Below are positions 1 to 5,220 of a DNA stretch of 7,034 nt, one piece after another. Location of the stretch: positions 1-7,034 of the forward strand of contig DAOWHE010000105.1 in the NCBI GenBank assembly GCA_030641585.1. The letters are read 5' to 3'. Both the position numbers and the translations under genes were made by a program. Position 1 is the first letter of the stretch. Every line of letters begins with the position of its first letter. The stretch comes from Dehalococcoidales bacterium (GTDB lineage Bacteria > Chloroflexota > Dehalococcoidia > Dehalococcoidales > ARS1013). The notes beneath the pieces were generated by a model. That model did not search any database and was not told the DNA's origin. It saw only the letters and a program-made list of their open reading frames with translations.

Positions 1-1
1 C

Positions 2-1042
2 TTTGACTCCATTACCGATTTAGTTTCCATTCACGATAAAGATTTCAGGCTTGTTAGAGTGAACAAGGCTTTTGCTGATGCTGTTAATATGAAACCGGCA
101 GAACTCATCGGCAAAACATGCTACCAAGTAGTTCAGGGGACAAAGGAGCCCGCGCCAAGTTGCCCTCATATGAAGACATTAGAAACCAGAGAGCCAGCTA
201 TAGCGGACTTCTTCGAACCTCATCTGGGGATGCATCTTGAGATAGCTACGTCGCCCATATTCGATGGGAAAGGTGAGGTCGTGGCTTCTGTTCATGTAGC
301 CAGAGACATCACCGAGCGCAAGAGGATGGAGGAGCAACTCATAGTCACCGACCGGCTGGCTTCGATTGGTGAGCTGGCCTCGGGCATCGCCCATGAGCTT
401 AACAACCCCCTGACCAGTGTTATTGGCTTTTCCCAGCTACTTTTGGAAAAAGATGTCCCGGATGATGTTAAAGAGGACATAAAAACTATATATAGTGAAG
501 CCCAGCGCACTGCCGAGGTGGTAAAGAACCTCCTCACCTTTGCCAGAAAACATGCCCCGGTAAAGCAACTGGTGAATATTCACAGCATTATAGAAAAAGT
601 GCTGGAACTGCGTACCTATGAGCAGAGGATAAGCAACATCCAGGTCAATACGCAGTTTGCCCCTGACCTGCCCGAAATCATGGCTGACTATTTTCAACTG
701 CAGCAGGTCTTCCTGAACATTATTATCAACGCCGAGCATTTTATGATTGAGGCGCATAATAGAGGTACGCTGACTATTACTACGGAAAGGGTAGGGGATA
801 TTACCCGGGCCTCCTTTGCCGATGATGGCCTCGGGATTTCTGAAGAGAATTTCAAGCACTTATTCGACCCCTTCTTCACCACCAAAGAAGTCGGCAAAGG
901 CACCGGGCTGGGACTCAGCATCTGTCACGGGATGATAACTGAGCACGGCGGCAGGATATATGCCGAAAGCGAGTTGGGTAAAGGAGCCACCTTTGTCGTG
1001 GAGCTGCCTATCACTATTGATAGGGAAGGAGCAGTGAAATGA
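2..1042 (+). CDS. PAS-domain sensor histidine kinase (5' end outside window)
   Basis: Senses a signal and transfers phosphate from its own histidine to partner receiver domains. The reading frame is open to base 2 and the protein there already reads as a PAS core (FDSITDLVSIHDKDF), so the gene starts upstream; the GTG at 59 is internal. 346 residues are visible. Order: PAS domain (about 1-105) with a two-cysteine stretch (C40, then C54 in SCPH), the usual DITERK linker, HisKA with the H-box HELNNPL (phospho-accepting H131), then HATPase_c with an N-box (N243 in NIIINAEHFM), a G1-type DDGLGI (274-279), FDPFFTTK and GKGTGLGLS (298-306). No membrane segment is visible in this part, so a cytoplasmic protein is possible, but the missing N-terminus could hold one. 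Its stop overlaps the next gene's start by ATGA, so it is translationally coupled to two response regulators, the likely phosphate acceptors. The signal is unknown. Confidence 0.95.
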   Translation, partial: FDSITDLVSIHDKDFRLVRVNKAFADAVNMKPAELIGKTCYQVVQGTKEPAPSCPHMKTLETREPAIADFFEPHLGMHLEIATSPIFDGKGEVVASVHVARDITERKRMEEQLIVTDRLASIGELASGIAHELNNPLTSVIGFSQLLLEKDVPDDVKEDIKTIYSEAQRTAEVVKNLLTFARKHAPVKQLVNIHSIIEKVLELRTYEQRISNIQVNTQFAPDLPEIMADYFQLQQVFLNIIINAEHFMIEAHNRGTLTITTERVGDITRASFADDGLGISEENFKHLFDPFFTTKEVGKGTGLGLSICHGMITEHGGRIYAESELGKGATFVVELPITIDREGAVK

Positions 1043-1437
1043 CAAACTCCAGTGCTAGCGTAAAGAGAATCCTGGTGGTTGAAGATGAACCGGCAATTAG
1101 TCAGGTTTGTCTGAGAGTCCTTACCAGTGAAAGGTTTGAGGTGGATATTGCTGCCAATGGAGAGTTAGCGCAGGCTAAACTGCAGGAGAAAGACGACTAC
1201 ACTCTAATTCTTATTGACATCAGGACACCGGTAATGAACGGCAAAGAACTCTATCAATGGATAAAGGAGAAATATCCAGAGCTAACCAACGGGGTGATAT
1301 TCACTACCGGAGATGTGATGGGTGGCGATACTCAGAGTTTTCTGGAGCTAGCCGGCCGGCCGTTTCTGCCCAAACCGTTCACCCCGGATGAGCTAAGAAC
1401 CACAGTCCAACAGGCTTTGAGTGAGTTAGAAAAATGA
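1039..1437 (+). CDS. Stand-alone response-regulator receiver protein
   Basis: A single CheY-like receiver domain of 132 residues with no output domain. It is expected to accept phosphate from the kinase encoded just upstream, either as a relay intermediate, as a phosphate sink or to act by protein contact. All key positions are present: acidic pair E15-D16 (VVEDEP), phospho-acceptor D60 (LIDIRTP), the switch threonine at 89-90 (FTTGD) and K112 in LPKPF. The start is the ATG of the ATGA overlap with the kinase stop, with AAGGAG at 1026-1031 placed seven bases upstream. Its own stop again overlaps the next start by ATGA, so all three genes are one translationally coupled unit. The loop before the lysine (DVMGGDTQSFLELAGRP) is typical of receivers found next to hybrid or PAS kinases. 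Cytoplasmic. Confidence 0.92.
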   Translation: MTNSSASVKRILVVEDEPAISQVCLRVLTSERFEVDIAANGELAQAKLQEKDDYTLILIDIRTPVMNGKELYQWIKEKYPELTNGVIFTTGDVMGGDTQSFLELAGRPFLPKPFTPDELRTTVQQALSELEK

Positions 1438-2537
1438 CTGAAAAGCAAGAAAGAATACTGATTGTTGACGATGAAGAGGCAATCAGGAGGCTTCTCCACC
1501 AGAAGCTATCCAGTGAGGGCTACCAGTGCCAGAAGGCAGGTAATGCTGACCAGGCTCTGGATGAGTTAAAAAGTAGCCCGATAGCATTGGTGATTCTGGA
1601 TATTAAGATGCCGGGTAAATCAGGAATTGAGCTACTGCCCGAAATAAAAGCTAACCATCCTGATACCGCAGTGATTATGGCTACTGCCACTACCGATACC
1701 AGCACCGCTATCCAGTGTATGAAAGAGGGTGCCTATGATTATATAACCAAGCCATTTAACCTGGATGAGGTTGTCTTAAGTGTGGACAGGGCTCTGGAGA
1801 AAAGGAGGCTGGAGCTTGAGAATAGGGATTATCAGCAGCATCTGGAGCAGAAGGTTGCCAGTAGAACTAAACAGCTGCGACGAGCCCTTGAGAAGATAAG
1901 GGGAGCCTCTCTTGATACCATTTTTCGGCTCTCTCGTGCCGCCGAGTATAAAGACGAGGATACCGGCACCCATATTAAGCGTATGAGCCATTATGCTGCC
2001 GCTGTTGCTCGCAAGATGGGCCTAAACGAGGAGACCGTGGAAATCATCCTATATGCAGCTCCCATGCATGATGTGGGTAAGATTGGCATTCCGGACCATA
2101 TCCTACTAAAGCCGGGGAAGCTGGACCCGGATGAGTGGCAGATCATGAAGCAGCATACTGTTATCGGGGCCAAGATATTGGAGGGCTCTGAGGCCGAATT
2201 CATCGAATTGGCGAAGGTCATTGCCCTCAGTCATCATGAAAAGTGGGATGGCAGTGGCTATCCCAAAGGACTTAGAGGCTCAAAGATACCCCTGTCTGGA
2301 CGCATTACAGCCATCGCTGATGTCTTTGATGCCCTGACATCCAAACGACCTTACAAGGAGCCCTTTTCACTGGAGAAATCTTTCGATATTATCAAAGAGA
2401 GCCGGGGAAGCCATTTCGACCCTAAAGTAGTGGAAGCCTTTTTCGCTGTTGAAGATGAAATATTGTCGATAAGAGAAAAGTATAAAGACGAGCACGAGAG
2501 TCTACTCGTTCGGATGGCCAGCCCAGTTGGTAGTTAG
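1434..2537 (+). CDS. Receiver-HD-GYP response regulator, predicted c-di-GMP phosphodiesterase
   Basis: A 367-residue RpfG-type protein predicted to hydrolyse cyclic di-GMP when switched by phosphorylation. Residues 1-125 are a receiver domain with D12-D13, phospho-acceptor D56 (LDIKMP), T84 and K106 (TKPF). A charged helical linker, probably coiled coil, runs about 120-155. The HD-GYP domain follows at about 158-350 with a complete motif set: DTGTH (H180), MHDVGKIGIPD (H212-D213, K216), H241, SHHEKWDGSGYP (H267-H268, GYP 275-277) and D296 in IADVFDALT. HHE with GYP marks the active HD-GYP subfamily rather than a plain HD domain. One detail: the residue four before H180 is Asp (D176), where many members have Glu; this site helps bind metal. 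Start is the ATG of an ATGA overlap with the receiver gene, with only a weak ribosome site (GAGTTAGA), so translation probably depends on coupling. Downstream pilT suggests that it acts on pili or surface behaviour. Confidence 0.95.
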   Translation: MTEKQERILIVDDEEAIRRLLHQKLSSEGYQCQKAGNADQALDELKSSPIALVILDIKMPGKSGIELLPEIKANHPDTAVIMATATTDTSTAIQCMKEGAYDYITKPFNLDEVVLSVDRALEKRRLELENRDYQQHLEQKVASRTKQLRRALEKIRGASLDTIFRLSRAAEYKDEDTGTHIKRMSHYAAAVARKMGLNEETVEIILYAAPMHDVGKIGIPDHILLKPGKLDPDEWQIMKQHTVIGAKILEGSEAEFIELAKVIALSHHEKWDGSGYPKGLRGSKIPLSGRITAIADVFDALTSKRPYKEPFSLEKSFDIIKESRGSHFDPKVVEAFFAVEDEILSIREKYKDEHESLLVRMASPVGS

Positions 2538-2564
2538 CTCTAGTTAAAATACGGAGGTAGTGTT

Positions 2565-3650
2565 ATGCAAGTAGAGCAAATAGATGAACTTCTTAAACTG
2601 ATGCTAGATAAAGGGGCTTCAGACCTGCATCTGAAGGTGCCAAGCCCACCGGTGCTCCGCATTGATGGTGTGCTTATACCACAAGAAGACATGTCGCCGG
2701 CTACACCAAAAGATATTGAGATGGTATTTGAATATATTACTACTCAGCGGCAAAGAGAGACTTTTTATAGAGAGATGGAGCTAGATTTTGCCTATAGTCT
2801 TCCCGGGTTAGCTAGATTCCGGGTTAATGCACTAAAACAAAGAGGAACATGGTGTCTTGCCTTCCGACTGGTGCCATTTAAAATCTTATCTATTGATGAA
2901 CTGGGTCTGCCACAGATTTGCAAGGAGCTTGTTCTTAAGCCAAGAGGGCTTGTCTTAGTGACTGGACCTACCGGCAGTGGCAAGTCAACTACCTTGGCAG
3001 GTATGATTAATCATCTCAATGAAACTAAGAAACAAAATGTCATTACTATTGAAGACCCGATTGAGTTTTTATACCGTGACAAAAGGTGCATTATAGCTCA
3101 GCGAGACCTGGGGGACGATACTAAATCCTTTCAGACTGCCTTAATACATGCCCTCCGCCATGACCCGGATGTAATTGTCGTTGGCGAGATGCGCGACTTA
3201 GAAACCATATCTACAGCAATTCGTGCTGCCGAGACAGGGCACCTGGTGTTGGGCACTCTACATACTACTGACGCGTCCCAGACCGTTGACCGTATAATTG
3301 AAATATTCCCGCCAAGCCAGCAACAACAAATGAGACTGCAGCTGTCGCAAGTGATGGAGGCGGTATTATCACAGGCCCTCTTGCCACGCATTGGGGGAGG
3401 GAGAATAGCCGCCTTTGAAATTATGATTGCCAATTCTGCAGTTAGGAATCTTATCCGGGAAGGCAAAACCTTTGAGCTAGCAAACGCCATGCAGCTTGGT
3501 GCTAAGAATGGCATGCAAACCCTGGACCAGGCATTGACTGACTTGGTGAGACGGGGCATAGTTACTCAAGCAGAAGCTACGATGAAAAGCAGCAACCCAG
3601 AGCGATTAAAGAAGGCGCTTCAGTTTCAGGTTGGTGCGTCTCCGTTATAA
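2565..3650 (+). CDS. pilT: Type IV pilus retraction ATPase PilT
   Basis: Hexameric secretion-superfamily ATPase that powers pilus retraction (twitching) at the cytoplasmic base of the type IV pilus. 361 residues, normal length for PilT. The N-terminal PAS-like domain (ASDLHLKVPSPPVLRIDG, 18-35) is followed by the RecA-like core: Walker A GPTGSGKST (134-142), Asp box ITIEDPIEF (160-168), Walker B DVIVVGEMRD (catalytic E208) and His box TGHLVLGTLHTTDA (H233). The C-terminal AVRNLIREGK matches the AIRNLIRE signature that distinguishes PilT from the assembly ATPase PilB. The start has GGAGGT at 2553-2558, six bases before ATG. It lies 27 bases after the HD-GYP stop on the same strand, so co-transcription is likely. 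No pilin, PilB or PilC gene is visible in the window, so it depends on pilus genes elsewhere. Confidence 0.95.
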   Translation: MQVEQIDELLKLMLDKGASDLHLKVPSPPVLRIDGVLIPQEDMSPATPKDIEMVFEYITTQRQRETFYREMELDFAYSLPGLARFRVNALKQRGTWCLAFRLVPFKILSIDELGLPQICKELVLKPRGLVLVTGPTGSGKSTTLAGMINHLNETKKQNVITIEDPIEFLYRDKRCIIAQRDLGDDTKSFQTALIHALRHDPDVIVVGEMRDLETISTAIRAAETGHLVLGTLHTTDASQTVDRIIEIFPPSQQQQMRLQLSQVMEAVLSQALLPRIGGGRIAAFEIMIANSAVRNLIREGKTFELANAMQLGAKNGMQTLDQALTDLVRRGIVTQAEATMKSSNPERLKKALQFQVGASPL

Positions 3651-3685
3651 AGCAGTCGTTGCCGCTGGGGATAGGCAGCAAGCTT

Positions 3686-3826
3686 ATGTGGAGGGCTAAA
3701 GGACAAAAAGCAATCCTGATTACTGCTAACGAGCCCGATATCAGGTTGATAGTGGAAAACATCTCAGGTGAAGATTACATAATCCTTAAAATGAGTGATG
3801 GCGAGGAATTAGTAGGATATCGCTAG
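3686..3826 (+). pseudogene. Truncated, degenerate receiver-domain remnant
   Basis: A 46-codon reading frame that begins 35 bases after the pilT stop. Its product contains AILITANEPDIRLIVENIS followed by SDGEEL, which lines up with the beta1-alpha1-beta2 start of a receiver domain (ILIVDDEPDIR...ASDGEEAL). Compared with the family, the metal-binding acidic pair has become A14-N15, and the frame stops (TAG 3824-3826) before the phospho-acceptor strand, so it cannot work as a phosphorelay receiver. No continuation is visible in the other frames downstream. The frame is open upstream into the end of pilT, and a TTG at 3659 is another possible start; the ATG at 3686 has no good ribosome site. The most likely reading is a decayed receiver gene that was once part of the signalling cluster. 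A small functional protein cannot be ruled out. Confidence 0.6.
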
Positions 3827-4006
3827 AAGATAGAAACTTGGCGTCATTTTGATGAATACCATGATGCCCAGGGTTAACGGGTACACTGCCTGCCATACTC
3901 CAAAAACTCGCCCCGATTATGACAAGAACTTTTTTGCATGCTGCTTACGCTGTCGGCTGCCCGGGCCTCTTCCAGTGCAATACAAGACCGGGCTGTGAGT
4001 TGGGGT

Positions 4007-4025
4007 AACAAAAGCTTGTTTTTTT
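4007..4025 (+). terminator. Weak hairpin plus T-tract, possible end of the pilT operon
   Basis: AACAA (4007-4011) can pair with TTGTT (4016-4020) around AAGC, followed by a run of T to 4025. A GC-rich six-pair inverted repeat (GCCCGG 3959-3964 with CCGGGC 3988-3993) lies just upstream. The stem is short and AT-rich, so this is only a candidate. It is the best plus-strand stop signal between pilT and the convergent cold-shock gene. The rest of 3827-4057 holds no gene that I can support. Confidence 0.25.
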
Positions 4026-4057
4026 AAGCCTCTCAGCGCTTCCCCTATGGTTTGATG

Positions 4058-4276
4058 CTATTCGCCTTCAGGTTGAGCGAGCCTTACCTTGACTGCCTGT
4101 GGACGATTATCGCGCCCCTGTCCAATCTCAAATTCTACTTGTTGTCCTTCTGTAAGGGAATCATAGTCCACCTCTTGAAGCTCATTGCGATGGAAGAAGA
4201 GGTCCGTTTCCTCCTCTGTCTTGATAAACCCAAAACCCCGGTCTTTAATTAGCCGTCTGATTGTGCCCTTTGCCAT
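4058..4276 (-). CDS. Cold-shock-domain (CspA-like) protein
   Basis: A single cold-shock domain of 72 residues that binds single-stranded RNA or DNA, usually acting as an RNA chaperone. The RNP1-type motif reads RGFGFIKT (13-20) and the RNP2-type motif DLFFHRNEL (25-33); VEFEIGQG and QAVKVRL give the later strands. The tryptophan of the classical KWFN segment is replaced by RRLIKDRG, a variant seen in non-proteobacterial cold-shock proteins. The start is well supported: GGAGGT on the minus strand (complement of 4282-4287) lies five bases before ATG. It follows the DUF5679-like gene by 71 bases on the same strand, so the two may share a transcript, though TATACT (complement of 4338-4343) just after that gene could be a -10 box of its own. 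The leader contains a small AGGC-TATT-GCCT inverted repeat. No clear minus-strand terminator follows the gene. Confidence 0.93.
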   Translation of the reverse strand: MAKGTIRRLIKDRGFGFIKTEEETDLFFHRNELQEVDYDSLTEGQQVEFEIGQGRDNRPQAVKVRLAQPEGE

Positions 4277-4347
4277 AAGATACCTCCAAATATCTACATA
4301 GGAAGGCTATTGCCTATTCGGTAAGCACGATATCCGCAGTATAGGCT

Positions 4348-4488
4348 TTAACTCTTCCCGATCCTGAACATCTTTGTCCCACACACGGGACATACACCCT
4401 GAGTTGCTGGTCTCCCATTCTTCATAGTGATGGCTTTGGCATCCCTCATTTCTCTTTTGGTTCTGCATTTCATACAGTATGCTTGCAT
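4348..4488 (-). CDS. DUF5679-like small zinc-knuckle protein
   Basis: A 46-residue protein, MQAYCMKCRTKREM... ending CPVCGTKMFRIGKS. It has two CxxC pairs, C5-x2-C8 and C33-x2-C36, spaced as in a zinc ribbon, and the TMKNGRPATQGVCPVCG block between them matches the DUF5679 family as I remember it. That family is uncharacterised; zinc binding and a nucleic-acid or protein contact role are inferences from the cysteine layout and the basic charge. The start is strongly supported by GGAGGT (complement of 4495-4500) six bases before ATG. The gene is easily missed because of its length. It is followed by the cold-shock gene on the same strand, which would fit a pair of small RNA-binding or stress proteins. 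A TTGACA-type promoter candidate lies directly upstream. Confidence 0.85.
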   Translation of the reverse strand: MQAYCMKCRTKREMRDAKAITMKNGRPATQGVCPVCGTKMFRIGKS

Positions 4489-4512
4489 TGCTCTACCTCC
4501 TTTTTAGGTTTA

Positions 4513-4542
4513 AGGGTAAATCATTGGGTCCTGTGATGTCAA
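4513..4542 (-). promoter_or_regulatory. Candidate promoter for the DUF5679-like and cold-shock genes
   Basis: On the minus strand a perfect TTGACA (complement of 4537-4542) is followed after 18 bases by TACCCT (complement of 4513-4518), a poor -10 box with three of six matches. Transcription would start about 20 bases before the ribosome site of the DUF5679-like gene. The position is good but the -10 is weak. Confidence 0.35.
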
Positions 4543-4672
4543 GGAGGACGGGATATTCATCGCCTGCGGCTATGCCAATAGGTCTGGGGAGGCCAAGAAA
4601 AACCTTCCCTTGGTTGAAGAGACCCGAAAGCTGGGCAGGCAGATGGCGGGAAACTTGCAGGAAGGAAACTGA
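4520..4672 (+). pseudogene. Coding-like fragment, possible C-terminal tail of a flavodoxin-like protein
   Basis: A 50-codon stretch without a start codon that reads ...DGIFIACGYANRSGEAKKN... then LVEETRKLGRQMAGNL and a TGA at 4670-4672. The composition is that of a real soluble protein: a hydrophobic strand, a Gly-rich turn and an amphipathic C-terminal helix. The ending (ETRKLGRQMA) resembles the last helix of flavodoxin-like NADPH-dependent FMN reductases, but this is a weak match from memory. In-frame stops just upstream (TAA 4517-4519) cut it off. It overlaps the presumed promoter of the minus-strand small gene and ends 43 bases before the tRNA 3' fragment. It may be debris from a gene cut by an insertion or deletion at this junction. 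Confidence 0.35.
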
Positions 4673-4715
4673 CTGCATTGCCTTGAGGGAGGCAATATTT
4701 CCCGGCATTCGTTTT

Positions 4716-4739
4716 GTTCGAGTCCAACCCCCGCTACCA
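4716..4739 (+). other. tRNA 3'-end fragment, possible element attachment site
   Basis: The sequence GTTCGAGTCC, then AACCCC and CGCTACCA, is the 3' end of a tRNA gene: T-loop TTCGAGT (4717-4723), 3' half of the T-stem, seven acceptor bases, discriminator A and encoded CCA (4737-4739). The rest of the tRNA is absent. The bases before the loop (TTTTG) do not pair properly with CCAAC, and no AGCGGGG acceptor partner or D- and anticodon arm is present upstream. An intrinsic terminator follows 10 bases later, as after a real tRNA gene. The break in homology inside the T-stem is typical of integrase attachment sites in tRNA genes, where the element regenerates the tRNA at its other end. If so, the element lay to the left. 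No integrase is visible, so an old scar is equally possible. Confidence 0.55.
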
Positions 4740-4748
4740 AGAAAGTAA

Positions 4749-4779
4749 GGGAAGCAAAGATGCTTCTCTTTTTGTTTTT
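4749..4779 (+). terminator. Intrinsic terminator after the tRNA 3' fragment
   Basis: Stem 4749-4756 pairs with 4761-4768 (core GAAGCA / TGCTTC, one G-T pair) around a four-base AAGA loop, followed at once by TTTTTGTTTTT (4769-4779). This is a textbook Rho-independent terminator on the plus strand. It stops no intact gene in the window and most likely belonged to the tRNA gene whose 3' end lies just upstream. Confidence 0.8.
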
Positions 4780-4803
4780 AAGTAACTCTGGCATTGAATA
4801 AGT

Positions 4804-4821
4804 AGTCTATCATGTTAGACT
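4804..4821. repeat. Short inverted repeat at the hicB-like stop codon
   Basis: AGTCTA (4804-4809) and TAGACT (4816-4821) form a perfect six-pair stem with a six-base loop that covers the stop codon of the HicB-like gene. On the plus strand it runs into TTTTCT. It could be a weak transcription stop; the short stem leaves it uncertain. Confidence 0.35.
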
Positions 4822-5048
4822 TTTCTATCCTGAGGTGACAGATTACCGAACCAGGTTAACCATAATTCAGCCATCTTTTGAAAATCTTCGAGGGCATCAG
4901 AAATTGTTGAGCCATGTCCACAGCATCCGGGCATCTCATCACACCTGGCGAAATATCGGTAGCCATGACCATTGTTGCTATTCCGCCTGAAAATCCTCGC
5001 CTTGGAAATCCTGATTGTCAATTTGGAATAGTTTCTCAAACTCTTCAT
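4815..5048 (-). CDS. HicB-like (UPF0150-type) antitoxin-domain protein, orphan
   Basis: A 77-residue protein whose middle matches the HicB fold: YFARCDEMPGC (32-42) is the family's aromatic-x-A-x-C-x-x-(L/M)PGC strand-turn, followed by GSTISDALEDFQKMAELWL, the helix that normally reads GdTleEAlenakEale. In HicAB systems this domain blocks the HicA ribonuclease. Here the protein ends without the C-terminal HTH or ribbon-helix-helix domain of full HicB proteins, and no hicA-like gene lies on either side in the window, so antitoxin function is not established. The first hairpin is longer than usual (KARIFRRNSNNGHGY). The start is supported by AAGGTGG (complement of 5058-5064) nine bases upstream. 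The 172 bases between this gene and the glycerate kinase stop are AT-rich, with only weak hairpins and nothing else that I can support. Confidence 0.75.
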   Translation of the reverse strand: MKSLRNYSKLTIRISKARIFRRNSNNGHGYRYFARCDEMPGCCGHGSTISDALEDFQKMAELWLTWFGNLSPQDRKV

Positions 5049-5220
5049 AGGCTTTAACCACCTTGCGCATTAAGTGCCTTGAATTAGTGGTAAGTAAATT
5101 GTAGCTCAATTAAATCGGTTGTAAATAGACAAATAGTAATATGTGGTATAGGAAGATAGTAGTAAGACTATAAGCCTTTAGTCATTGCATAAGAGCTAAC
5201 TTTGGCTCACATCACATCAT

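Noticed and set aside
437..859. Long minus-strand frame opposite the histidine kinase
   Set aside because: Shadow of the kinase, whose plus-strand motifs are unambiguous; no minus-strand ribosome site.
3131..3559. 142-codon minus-strand frame opposite pilT
   Set aside because: Shadow of the pilT Walker B to C-terminal region; composition is antisense-like.
3852..3998. A 48-codon plus-strand frame with several cysteines
   Set aside because: No ribosome binding site before the ATG, no recognisable family, and odd composition; it lies between a remnant and a convergent gene.
3880..4025. A minus-strand open stretch containing IALEEARAADSVSS
   Set aside because: It has no start with a ribosome site and no match I can name. 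It could be a chance frame in the spacer beyond the cold-shock gene.
4645..4739. A complete 95-base tRNA with a long arm, using GGCGGGA (4645-4651) as acceptor partner of CCCCGCT
   Set aside because: Six of seven acceptor pairs form, but position 8 is not T, no D-arm with GG in its loop fits, the seven-pair hairpin at 4677-4696 has a six-base loop, and the T-stem has two mismatches. The same bases read as protein codons.
4500..4740. tmRNA, RNase P RNA or SRP RNA ending in the CCA at 4739
   Set aside because: No tmRNA tag frame or 5' half, no RNase P GAGGAAAGTCC-type core and no SRP GGAAGG-AGCAGCC apical motif is present in the right arrangement.
5166..5183. GACTA...TAGTC hairpin as glycerate kinase terminator
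   Set aside because: Only five pairs, and no T-run follows on the minus strand.
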